From Acidobacteriota bacterium (GTDB taxonomy: Bacteria > Acidobacteriota > Terriglobia > Terriglobales > Acidobacteriaceae), in contig JAKAAZ010000039.1 of assembly GCA_021802085.1 (NCBI GenBank), forward strand, positions 1 through 20,461: a stretch of 20,461 bases of DNA. Reading direction: 5' to 3'. This document shows positions 14,877-20,461 of the stretch, in pieces (position 1 is the first letter of the stretch; the number at the start of each line of letters is the position of its first letter). The notes under the pieces are model-generated. The model saw only the letters and a program-made list of their open reading frames with translations, was not told where the DNA came from and made no database searches. Made by a program: the position numbers and the translations under genes.

Positions 14877-17027
14877 CTACGGCATTTTGTTCAGCGTGGC
14901 GGCGGCGCGGTCCAAAGCGCGCGTGAGAACTTCCAGTTGAGTGCCAGCGCGGGCTGCGTCCTTGGCGTCGATGGCCTCGTTGACTCCTGGAATGACGACG
15001 GCAGCGTAGCCGGTGTATTCCCCGGGGGCGTAGATAGTGTGCTTATACCAGGGGCGATTGGGAAGGCCGTGCTGCGAGAGCAGGTCTTCTTCCGCCTGGC
15101 GGAGGATGCGATTTTCCTCGGATAGCGGGCCCGCAGGGTCGTGTTCAGCGGCCAGCGCCTTGGCGCCCGCGTCACGGAATCGCTGGGCGGCGGCCAGGGC
15201 CGGTGCGAAGTCGAGCGATTGCATACCGGCATTGGTCGCCTTGAGCTGGGCGGCTTGCAGATAGCCGACGACCTGGCTGCCATAGACTTGGTAGTCGTAG
15301 GGGAGCAGGTCGGCGTCGGCCATGGTCACGCCTTCCAGGCCAAGGAAGCGGGCCTGCTGCTGGAGATAGACAAAGGTAGGATCGGCGAACTTGGTGAACC
15401 AGGCGTAATTGTCGAATGCGGAGTGATAGACGCCATAGTGGCCAGCGGAGCCGATGTCGGTCGAAGGCACGCCGAGGTGCTGCAAAAACGGAGTGTAGTC
15501 GGAGCCGCTGCCCAAATCGTCGATGTGAATGCCATCCAAGGCCGGCAAGGTTTTCTGTAAGTCGTCGGACTGGTCGGTGTCCGGATGGTGAGTGGCTTGT
15601 TTCTCCTGCTCGTGCAGCCACGCATCGAACACGGTGCCGCCTTGCGGACTAGGCACCTGTTTGGCGATGCCGACCAGAAATGGCTTGAGCGAGGGAACGG
15701 CTGCGGCAGTGAAATCCGGCCCGGAGACGCCGACATCGATATTGAAGTAGCCGTCGGCGTGGGCCAATTCCGCGGCATGGTCTTCGGCCCACTCGGTGGA
15801 GCCGATGAGCCCCGGCTCTTCCGCGTCCCAACTGGCGAAGGTCAAGGTTCGTTTTGGCTTCCAGCCCTGCTGGAGCAGTGTTCCAACTCCGTGGACAGCT
15901 TCCAGCAGGGCGGCGGTACCGCTGCTTGGATCGACCGCGCCGAAGGTCCAGGCATCGCGATGATTGCCGACAATCACCGAGTCGTTGGGATATTGCGTGC
16001 CGGGAATTTCACCGATGACGTCCCAAATCGTGCGCAGCGCATAGTCCTGTTCCAGCACCATGTGGACCTTTACAGGTCCCGGTCCGAGGTGGTAGGTGAA
16101 GGGCAAACCGCCCTGCCAGGAACGAGGAGAATCCGGGCCCGCAAGCGCAGCCAGAATCGGCGCGGCATCGTGGTAGGACAACGGCGTCGAAGGGATCTTG
16201 GCCTGGTCGGTTGCGTCTTCGAGCGAGATGCGCTTGCCGGCGGGGAGATTGGGCGTCGAGGCAAAGCCTGGCGTGGTGGGATCGCCGGGATATTTGAAGA
16301 GGTACTGAACCGAGCCACGCTGCACGCCGGTCTCCGGGCGGTAGGGGCCGTCGGGATAGATATCGCCGCGAACGTAGCCGTCATCGGCGGGGTCGGAGTA
16401 GATGATGACGCCGGCGGCTCCGTGCTGTTGCGCCAGGTAGACTTTGACACCTCGGAAATTTTTGCCGTAGCGGACGATGACGATTTTGCCGCGCACGCTG
16501 ATGTGTTTGGCCTCGAGCCTGGCAAAATCCTGCGGTCTGCCGTAGTTGGCGTAGACCACGTCCGCAGTCACGTTTCCCGAGGGCGAGTAGGCGTTGAAGG
16601 CGGTGACGATGCGCTTGTCATCCTGATATGGATCGTCGCTGACATGTTCGGGCGTGGGTCCGGACATGAGCTGTTTTCCATCCGCGGCGAAGGCGGTCAC
16701 TTGAATCTTTTTGGGGAGATTCATCATGATGCGATAGGGAACGATTTTCGTTTTCAGGCCCGCGTCGCGGAACTTCTGGGCGACGTATTCGGCGGTCGCA
16801 TAATCTTCCTTCGAACCCGCAACATGCGGAGCGGCGGTCAGGATTTTCAGCTCCTCACCGGCGAGGGTCGCGCTGGGCACCTGCAGAAATTCCTGATCCA
16901 GTTTTGCCTCGGCGGCGCTGTTTTGAAAACCGAGCATGGCGGGAGACGAAGGGGTGTTTGCGGGCGTCGTGGTTTGCCCGAAAGCCACAGTGGCAAACAG
17001 TAGAATGGCCCCAGCGCGCATGAACAT
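14877..17027 (-). CDS. Exported M28B metallopeptidase, glutamate carboxypeptidase II-like
   Basis: This predicted periplasmic or secreted zinc exopeptidase has 716 residues. The signal peptide is MFMRAGAILLFATVAFGQ. It is followed by a protease-associated (PA) domain within about residues 110-330 (KIVIVRYGKNFRGVKV, GAAGVIIYSDPADDGY), the M28 catalytic domain, and a C-terminal transferrin-receptor-like dimerisation domain. All expected di-zinc residues are present: His356 and Asp366 (NHRDAWTFGAVDPSSG), catalytic Glu403 with Glu404 (WDAEEPG), Asp431 (FNIDVG) and His535 (YHSAFDN). Relatives include glutamate carboxypeptidase II, which removes C-terminal glutamate from peptides; the actual substrate here is unknown. 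The ATG at 17027 is chosen because GGGAG lies 8 nt upstream and the signal peptide starts there. A 25-residue upstream extension is possible but would disrupt the signal. It is the first of four consecutive minus-strand genes. Confidence 0.93.
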   Translation of the reverse strand: MFMRAGAILLFATVAFGQTTTPANTPSSPAMLGFQNSAAEAKLDQEFLQVPSATLAGEELKILTAAPHVAGSKEDYATAEYVAQKFRDAGLKTKIVPYRIMMNLPKKIQVTAFAADGKQLMSGPTPEHVSDDPYQDDKRIVTAFNAYSPSGNVTADVVYANYGRPQDFARLEAKHISVRGKIVIVRYGKNFRGVKVYLAQQHGAAGVIIYSDPADDGYVRGDIYPDGPYRPETGVQRGSVQYLFKYPGDPTTPGFASTPNLPAGKRISLEDATDQAKIPSTPLSYHDAAPILAALAGPDSPRSWQGGLPFTYHLGPGPVKVHMVLEQDYALRTIWDVIGEIPGTQYPNDSVIVGNHRDAWTFGAVDPSSGTAALLEAVHGVGTLLQQGWKPKRTLTFASWDAEEPGLIGSTEWAEDHAAELAHADGYFNIDVGVSGPDFTAAAVPSLKPFLVGIAKQVPSPQGGTVFDAWLHEQEKQATHHPDTDQSDDLQKTLPALDGIHIDDLGSGSDYTPFLQHLGVPSTDIGSAGHYGVYHSAFDNYAWFTKFADPTFVYLQQQARFLGLEGVTMADADLLPYDYQVYGSQVVGYLQAAQLKATNAGMQSLDFAPALAAAQRFRDAGAKALAAEHDPAGPLSEENRILRQAEEDLLSQHGLPNRPWYKHTIYAPGEYTGYAAVVIPGVNEAIDAKDAARAGTQLEVLTRALDRAAATLNKMP

Positions 17028-17163
17028 TGGCGATTCTCCCGGAGGAAGTAGAAAGTCAAGGATACAGCAATGGAGTGGGGAATCCATGAACGACAACCGC
17101 AAGATTCTTCCCCTTCATTTCGTTCAGGGGCAGGACGACAAGTTTCGGTCCCACCCTATAGCC

Positions 17164-17303
17164 GATTTACAGTTTGCATGGTGATTCGTGGCGAAAAAAA
17201 TCGCGACGAATCACCATCGTAAACGCTGCAATCGCCCTCTGGATTCTTCGCTGCGCTCAGAATGACTCCTTCCATTTTGAAACCAGTATCTATAAATCCG
17301 CTT
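17164..17303. repeat. Second, divergent copy of the MITE-like sequence (left part)
   Basis: The segment begins GATTTACAGTTTGCAT, like the left end of the element at 13591. It shares the core ATCGT..ACGC..GC.ATCGCCCTCTGG and CTCAGAATGACTCCT, then TTTTGAAACCAGTATCT and TAAAT. Between end and core is a strong hairpin: GGTGATTCGTGGCGA (17180-17194) pairs with TCGCGACGAATCACC (17201-17215) except for one position, around AAAAAA. No matching right terminal repeat or target duplication was found, so this copy is truncated or a different subtype. Confidence 0.7.
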
Positions 17304-17358
17304 TCGCCGCAAGAGACGCGGCGAGGGGCACCCGCGGGGACTGGCGGAAAACCACAAG

Positions 17359-17383
17359 GTCCTTCGCTTCGCTCAGGATGACA
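17359..17383. repeat. Short dispersed repeat fragment ('HPERSEG' type)
   Basis: GTCCTTCGCTTCG followed by CTCAGGATGACA. Its reverse strand would read CHPERSEG, a familiar spurious translation of a bacterial dispersed repeat. It is related to, but distinct from, the CTCAGAATGAC cores at 1376 and 17216. Confidence 0.5.
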
Positions 17384-17403
17384 AGTATATCGTAAATAAT
17401 TAT

Positions 17404-17423
17404 AAATAATCAACATATTATTT
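17404..17423. promoter_or_regulatory. AT-rich inverted repeat upstream of the recombinase (candidate promoter/operator)
   Basis: AAATAAT (17404-17410) and ATTATTT (17417-17423) are perfect 7-bp inverted repeats around CAACAT, in the most AT-rich stretch of the window, about 105 bp before the recombinase start. TATACG at 17434 could be a -10 box. A repressor site or recombinase promoter is plausible, but this is inference. Confidence 0.3.
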
Positions 17424-17440
17424 TGCTATTCTCTATACGA

Positions 17441-17503
17441 GTCCTGCACAGATATGCAGAGCCAATGACTTGCCGGAAAAATCTGCACGGAATCTGCACA
17501 GGA
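17441..17503. repeat. CTGCAC repeats flanking the recombinase start (candidate attachment or arm sites)
   Basis: ATCTGCAC occurs twice in direct orientation (17481-17488 and 17492-17499) with an 11-nt period. GTCCTGCACAGAT (17441-17453) is an imperfect inverted match to ATCTGCACAGGAC (17492-17504). Repeats of this kind next to a tyrosine recombinase gene can be recombinase-binding sites, but no second att copy is visible in the window to prove it. Confidence 0.35.
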
Positions 17504-17528
17504 CGCATCGAAAAAGACAGAGGCGAAG

Positions 17529-18950
17529 ATGGCATTCGTCACCGACAAAGCGGAACTCAAGCCCGGTTTGGTTCTCTTCCGGCGCGGCGACGTGGATCAT
17601 CGGATGTGGTATTGCCGCATGAAAATACCCAAGGCCGACCGCTACAAGACGGTTTCGCTCAAGACGACCGACATCGAGGTGGCGCGGGAACGCGCCTTCG
17701 ACCAGGACGCCGACATCCGGTTTCGATTAAAGCATGACGTTCCTGTGTTCAACCATCCCTTCCGCGAGGTGGGGAGAGAGTATCTGCTGATCCAGGAGGC
17801 GCGGGCGAAACGCGGAGAGATCAGCGCGGCGCGGCCCAGAAAAGTTCGTGCCATTATCGAAGGCGCTTTAGACCGATATGTAGGCTCAACGCAGGTTCAC
17901 CTTATCGGTGACGAGCTTTGGGGCGGGTATCCGGCATGGCGGCGGGAGAACGGCGCGGGGCGCAACAGGCGCAACGGCGTTCGAGAAATCACTACCGACA
18001 TGGCGCAAGCCTTCGCGAATAAGGAAGCCGAACGCCGCACCAAGGTTCAGCAAACCCTGGGCATCAGGGTTTTGAAGCCGATTGAAGTCAAACCTTCCGA
18101 AAAACGGACGGTTCCTTTTATCAGCGATTCCACCATCCGCCTTGAGATGTCCATCTTCGGTGCGGTGATGAATTATGCCATCAAGAAACGCTATGTTCCT
18201 GCCAGCCAGCGTTTCGACGAGCGCCCCAAGCTCAAGGCCATGCGGCGCGACGAGTTTACGCTGGAGGAATACCGCAAACTCCACACTGTCGGAAGGAAGT
18301 GGATTGCCGAGGCCGATAAGCCTTCAAGCATCTGGTATCGCACCGTCACCTACAACATGATTCTGATTGCGTGCAATACAGGCATGAGGCCGGCGGAGAT
18401 GAAGAATCTCCGCTGGCGCGACATTATGCCGGCGAAGGATCGCGAGGGGCGTGAGATCGTTGTGCTGTTTGTCCAAGGCAAAGGCAAGTCGCGCAAGCTG
18501 GTGGCTCCCAAAAGCGTCGGAGAATATCTGGAACGCATCCGCGCGATCTCCAAAGCCACGGAACCGGACGACAGAGTCTTTACGAACATTACAGGCAAGC
18601 CCGCAATAACTCTTTACAGCTCGCTGATTGCCGATCTTCTGAACGAGGCGAAACTGCGCGAAGGCACGCAGGGCGTGCCGCGCTCGACCTATTGCTTCCG
18701 GCACACCTACGCCACGCTCCGATTGCAGGAAGGCGTGGACGTGTATTTCCTCGCCGAGCAGATGGGAACTTCCGTCCACATGATTGAAACCCACTATGGA
18801 CACGTGAACACCATCAAGCACGCCGACCGCGTGTTACAGGGCATGGCGGGATGGGAACTCCCCCAACCGGACGACACCAGGGCCAAGGCGTCGAAAGCGG
18901 CAGAGACCCACGATAAATCCAAAAGAGGTCAACGCAACAAGCCGCGTTGA
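17529..18950 (+). CDS. Phage/island-type tyrosine recombinase (integrase)
   Basis: This 473-residue site-specific recombinase probably integrated or excises the accessory region at the right of the window. An N-terminal DNA-binding portion (about 1-200) precedes a catalytic domain with Arg287 (NTGMRPAEMKNLRWRDI), a beta-hairpin lysine in VQGKGKSRK (about 318-323), Arg391 (YCFRHTYATLRL) and nucleophile Tyr423 (MIETHYGHV). The box II histidine of HxxR is Tyr388 here, and the second His/Trp position reads Thr414 (QMGTSVHMIE); both variants occur in the GTS..MIE..Y integrase subgroup. The ATG at 17529 has GAGG 5 nt upstream. The C-terminal tail after 445 is polar and basic. No tRNA gene is adjacent, so the attachment site is unknown. 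Repeats with CTGCAC precede the gene and strong hairpins follow it. Confidence 0.92.
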   Translation: MAFVTDKAELKPGLVLFRRGDVDHRMWYCRMKIPKADRYKTVSLKTTDIEVARERAFDQDADIRFRLKHDVPVFNHPFREVGREYLLIQEARAKRGEISAARPRKVRAIIEGALDRYVGSTQVHLIGDELWGGYPAWRRENGAGRNRRNGVREITTDMAQAFANKEAERRTKVQQTLGIRVLKPIEVKPSEKRTVPFISDSTIRLEMSIFGAVMNYAIKKRYVPASQRFDERPKLKAMRRDEFTLEEYRKLHTVGRKWIAEADKPSSIWYRTVTYNMILIACNTGMRPAEMKNLRWRDIMPAKDREGREIVVLFVQGKGKSRKLVAPKSVGEYLERIRAISKATEPDDRVFTNITGKPAITLYSSLIADLLNEAKLREGTQGVPRSTYCFRHTYATLRLQEGVDVYFLAEQMGTSVHMIETHYGHVNTIKHADRVLQGMAGWELPQPDDTRAKASKAAETHDKSKRGQRNKPR

Positions 18951-19020
18951 CCATGAACCTCCCGAAGCCGTTTTTGCCGGAGCCGCTGGCGGAGGCTGGC
19001 GCAGGGAGGTGATCGTCTTG

Positions 19021-19131
19021 ATGCCCGGCTGGATTCTCCTCACAGAGATTGTTCTGATTTGCCGCTGCCCCGCTGGGGCGTTCTTAGCGGCAAATCTCTC
19101 TGCACGTGCCGCCGCTGGCGGCTGTACTTAG
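19021..19131 (+). CDS. Possible small protein, 36 residues
   Basis: This short frame begins MPGWILLTEIVLICRC and ends AAAGGCT. It is preceded by AGGGAGGTGATC (19003-19014), which matches the perfect anti-16S complement at 11 of 12 positions, with the GGAGG core 11 nt from the ATG; a TTG at 19018 gives a better 8-nt spacing. The N-terminal half is hydrophobic and could sit in a membrane. Against it, the coding bases overlap two strong hairpins, which may explain the sequence better than protein coding. It lies 70 bp after the recombinase. I do not recognise any family. Confidence 0.3.
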   Translation: MPGWILLTEIVLICRCPAGAFLAANLSARAAAGGCT

Positions 19132-19136
19132 TGCAG
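19043..19136. other. Two nested hairpins with GCT loops downstream of the recombinase
   Basis: In the first structure, GATTTGCCGCT (19056-19066) pairs perfectly with AGCGGCAAATC (19086-19096). It encloses GCCCC, GCT, GGGGC, and is extended by CAGAGA (19043) with TCTCTG (19097). In the second, CTGCAC (19100-19105) pairs with GTGCAG (19131-19136) and encloses GCCGCC, GCT, GGCGGC. The two overlap by three bases, so their outer stems compete. A weaker GCC, GCT, GGC hairpin lies at 18982-18990. Possible roles are a recombinase transcript terminator, a structured RNA or a folded recombination site. Confidence 0.6.
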
Positions 19137-19249
19137 TTCCAACCTCTTTGTGCCGGGAAGGAGTCGGGTAACGCCGCAAATATGGATTGGTAGTGTTGCG
19201 AGAGTCAAGCCCAAGAGCATATTTCGGATGCCATCCGTGCTTCGAATCT

Positions 19250-19875
19250 CTAAAAACCGAGAGTAGTACGCCATGTCTGGCCGTGGATGGGCCTCGGCGC
19301 GGAAGGTCCCAACTCTGCGAGGAATCGACTCGCTTGCAGGGTCACCATGCCATATCGGACCGCGGGAGGCACAGGCATACCCATTTGCAACGCGTCTCTA
19401 CGTGGCATTTGCACGGCACTGCTGACGATAAGGGTCTCCGTGCTCCGGGTCAGGCCCACATAGAACAACCGCCTTTGTTCTTGCCATTGCCTGTTCTGTT
19501 CCATGATCGGTTCAGTAAAGTCGATTTCCGGAAGAATACCCGTAATGCACCCTGCAATGACGACGACCCGAGCCGTTAGGCCCTTCGATTTGTGGAGACT
19601 CATGATGCGAATGGATTGTCCTTGCCTGCCGGGCAGTTCCGGTTGTGTGATGTCGGTCCGCAGTTCGTTCAACAACTCGCGTGGGGTTTGAACACTCGGT
19701 GCGATCAACAATGCAGCTTGCCGCACGTCAGCCGAGTCGGGGTTCCCATCGGGGAACAGAGCGTCAATAAGTTGGGGAACGTCCATAGCAGCGAGGGTTG
19801 TGAGCCGCTGTTGCAGATATTGATACCGAACGACGAGATCAGCGGTATACGGCAAATTCAAGTTCCCTCCCGCTA
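19250..19875 (-). pseudogene. UvrD/Rep-type helicase, C-terminal fragment truncated by an insertion sequence
   Basis: The visible 200-odd residues carry superfamily I helicase motifs V and VI: IRIMSLHKSKGLTARVVVIAG (about 84-104 counting from TTG 19861) and EQRRLFYVGLTRS (128-140), the latter with the arginine that contacts ATP. Intact UvrD/PcrA/AddA-type helicases unwind DNA in repair and need motifs I-IV, which are missing. The frame remains open upstream past 19861 straight into the insertion-sequence end at about 19876 and then stops within it. The N-terminal part was therefore cut away by the insertion, and the rest of the gene may lie beyond the element, outside the window. TTG 19861 with GGAGGG just upstream (AAC between them) could permit translation of the fragment, but it would lack ATPase motifs. 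The C-terminus beyond motif VI is short. Confidence 0.8.
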
Positions 19876-20461
19876 GGAGTCTGTCGGGGATAGAAAAAGC
19901 CGACGATGAAAGGTGTCGGCTATTTCTTCATCGGCTTTTAAGATGTGTTCATGGGTAAGAGCTTCCGCGCCGACGAACTGAATCAGTCCTTGCTTTTTCC
20001 ACCTTCTCTTCATGATTGGCTTCCAGACAATCACCTGGCCCGTTTTCTGGCGGACGTGGTGAAAGCGCTCGATTTGGATGCGATCTATTCGTCTTACAGC
20101 GAGAAGGATGGTCGTGGTCTGTCGGCCTATGCTCCGGCGATGATGGTGCGGGTATTGCTTTATGGGTACGCGACCGGGGTTTACAGCTCGCGCAAGATCC
20201 AGAGCAAGACTTACGACGACGTGGCGTTTCGTTTTCTTTCTGCCGACGAACATCCGGACCACAGCACGCTGGCGGAGTTCCGCAAGCGGCACCTGGAAGC
20301 GCTGGCCGGGTTGTTTACGCAGGCCTTGCAGTTGTGCGCCAAGGCGGGTTTGGTGAAGCTGGGCCATGTGGCCATCGACGGCACCAAGATCAAGGCCAAC
20401 GCCAGCAAGCATAAGGCGATGAGCTACGGGCGCATGAGCGAGACCGAACTGCGTCTGAAGC
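19876..20461 (+). mobile_element. IS1182-family insertion sequence, left end (right end outside window)
   Basis: The left boundary is placed at GGAGTCTGTCGGGG, where the helicase frame is broken; without the right end the terminal repeat cannot be confirmed, so the boundary is approximate. The leader before the transposase has GCCGAC (19899-19904) able to pair either with GTCGGC (19915-19920) or, as AAAAGCCGA, with TCGGCTTTT (19931-19939). The second form ends in a T-run like a terminator and could block transcription entering from outside, a common feature of insertion sequences. Confidence 0.75.
19951..20461 (+). CDS. IS1182-family transposase, N-terminal part (3' end outside window)
   Basis: The frame starts at ATG 19951 and is open to the window end, giving 170 residues with no stop. 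Recognisable IS1182 features are the N-terminal block LLFPPSLHDWLPDNHLARF, then MMVRVLLYGYATGVYSSRKI, DHSTLAEFRKRHLEAL, and VAIDGTKIKANASKHKAMSY, whose Asp is the probable first acidic residue of the DDE catalytic triad. The enzyme cuts and joins the ends of its own element. No strong ribosome binding site precedes the ATG. The sequence seen is intact, so the element may be active, but the second Asp and the Glu lie outside the window. Shorter frames on the other strand and in other frames here are shadows. Confidence 0.9.
   Translation, partial: MGKSFRADELNQSLLFPPSLHDWLPDNHLARFLADVVKALDLDAIYSSYSEKDGRGLSAYAPAMMVRVLLYGYATGVYSSRKIQSKTYDDVAFRFLSADEHPDHSTLAEFRKRHLEALAGLFTQALQLCAKAGLVKLGHVAIDGTKIKANASKHKAMSYGRMSETELRLK

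Larger units (their letters stand above)
17028..17528. other. Gene-free region rich in dispersed repeats and inverted repeats
   Basis: These 501 bases lie between the divergent peptidase and recombinase genes and hold no convincing gene. They contain a divergent copy of the MITE-like sequence (17164-17303), a second short repeat fragment (17359-17383), an AT-rich palindrome (17404-17423) and CTGCAC-containing repeats (17441-17503). The 86-codon minus-strand frame at 17156-17416 contains HPERSEG and LSAAKNPEG, which are translations of repeats, not a protein. Confidence 0.75.

Noticed and set aside
15585..17003. 472-codon plus-strand frame opposite the M28 peptidase
   Set aside because: The opposite strand encodes a complete metallopeptidase with all zinc ligands. 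This frame is a GC-rich shadow.
2764..17303. CRISPR array from the repeated palindromes
   Set aside because: The copies are scattered over kilobases with no regular spacing or spacers, and no cas genes are seen.
17156..17416. 86-codon minus-strand frame containing HPERSEG and LSAAKNPEG
   Set aside because: These strings are well-known false translations of dispersed bacterial repeats.
17400..17528. tRNA gene as attachment site for the recombinase
   Set aside because: I looked for a cloverleaf and a T-loop GGTTCRANYCC pattern on both strands near the gene and found none.
18999..19020. End of a 16S rRNA gene on the minus strand (GATCACCTCC)
   Set aside because: Only the ten-base anti-Shine-Dalgarno match is present, and the neighbouring sequence does not resemble 16S rRNA.

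Overview
The window looks like a chromosomal segment of an acidobacterium (class Terriglobia or a close relative). No phylogenetic marker is complete, so this rests on several weaker signs: a large Oar-like receptor with an N-terminal carboxypeptidase-regulatory domain, a small exported protein of the 'LPPGKY' type, many intergenic hairpin repeats with covarying stems, and dispersed repeats of the 'SAAKNP/HPERSEG' kind. Most genes are GC-rich. The methyltransferase gene and the far right end look less so by eye.

Layout. (1) 1-9275 is mostly housekeeping: the 3' part of aspS; a glutaryl-CoA dehydrogenase gene on the minus strand; a divergent diacylglycerol-kinase-family lipid kinase; a TonB-receptor-like outer-membrane protein (minus); a two-helix small membrane protein (minus); a YahK-type zinc alcohol dehydrogenase (plus); and a small exported protein (plus). 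(2) 9276-9700 is a decayed strip. It holds three hairpin repeats and a 19-codon remnant matching the 3' end of the alcohol dehydrogenase gene. (3) 9701-17027 is all on the minus strand. In transcription order it carries an M28B glutamate-carboxypeptidase-like peptidase, an MlaE permease, an MlaF ATPase and a 977-residue N6-adenine DNA methyltransferase whose N-terminus resembles a PD-(D/E)XK nuclease. The methyltransferase sits where an MlaD/MCE gene is often found. (4) 17028-20461 is an accessory end: repeat-rich DNA, a tyrosine recombinase, a strongly structured segment, the C-terminal part of a UvrD-type helicase cut off by an IS1182-family insertion sequence, and that element's transposase running off the window.

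Main finding. A 275-bp non-autonomous transposable element (MITE-like) lies between mlaE and mlaF. It has 14-bp perfect terminal inverted repeats and an intact 8-bp target-site duplication, TCTCTAGC. Removing it restores a normal spacing of about 23 nt between mlaE and mlaF. A second, divergent copy of its left part lies upstream of the recombinase, and a short core fragment lies after aspS. Other points of note are the possible single-chain restriction-modification enzyme, serine in place of the catalytic Walker B glutamate of MlaF, aspartate in place of one structural-zinc cysteine in the alcohol dehydrogenase, and nested hairpins overlapping a small ORF with a near-perfect Shine-Dalgarno sequence.

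All functional calls come from reading motifs. No database search, folding calculation or alignment program was run.
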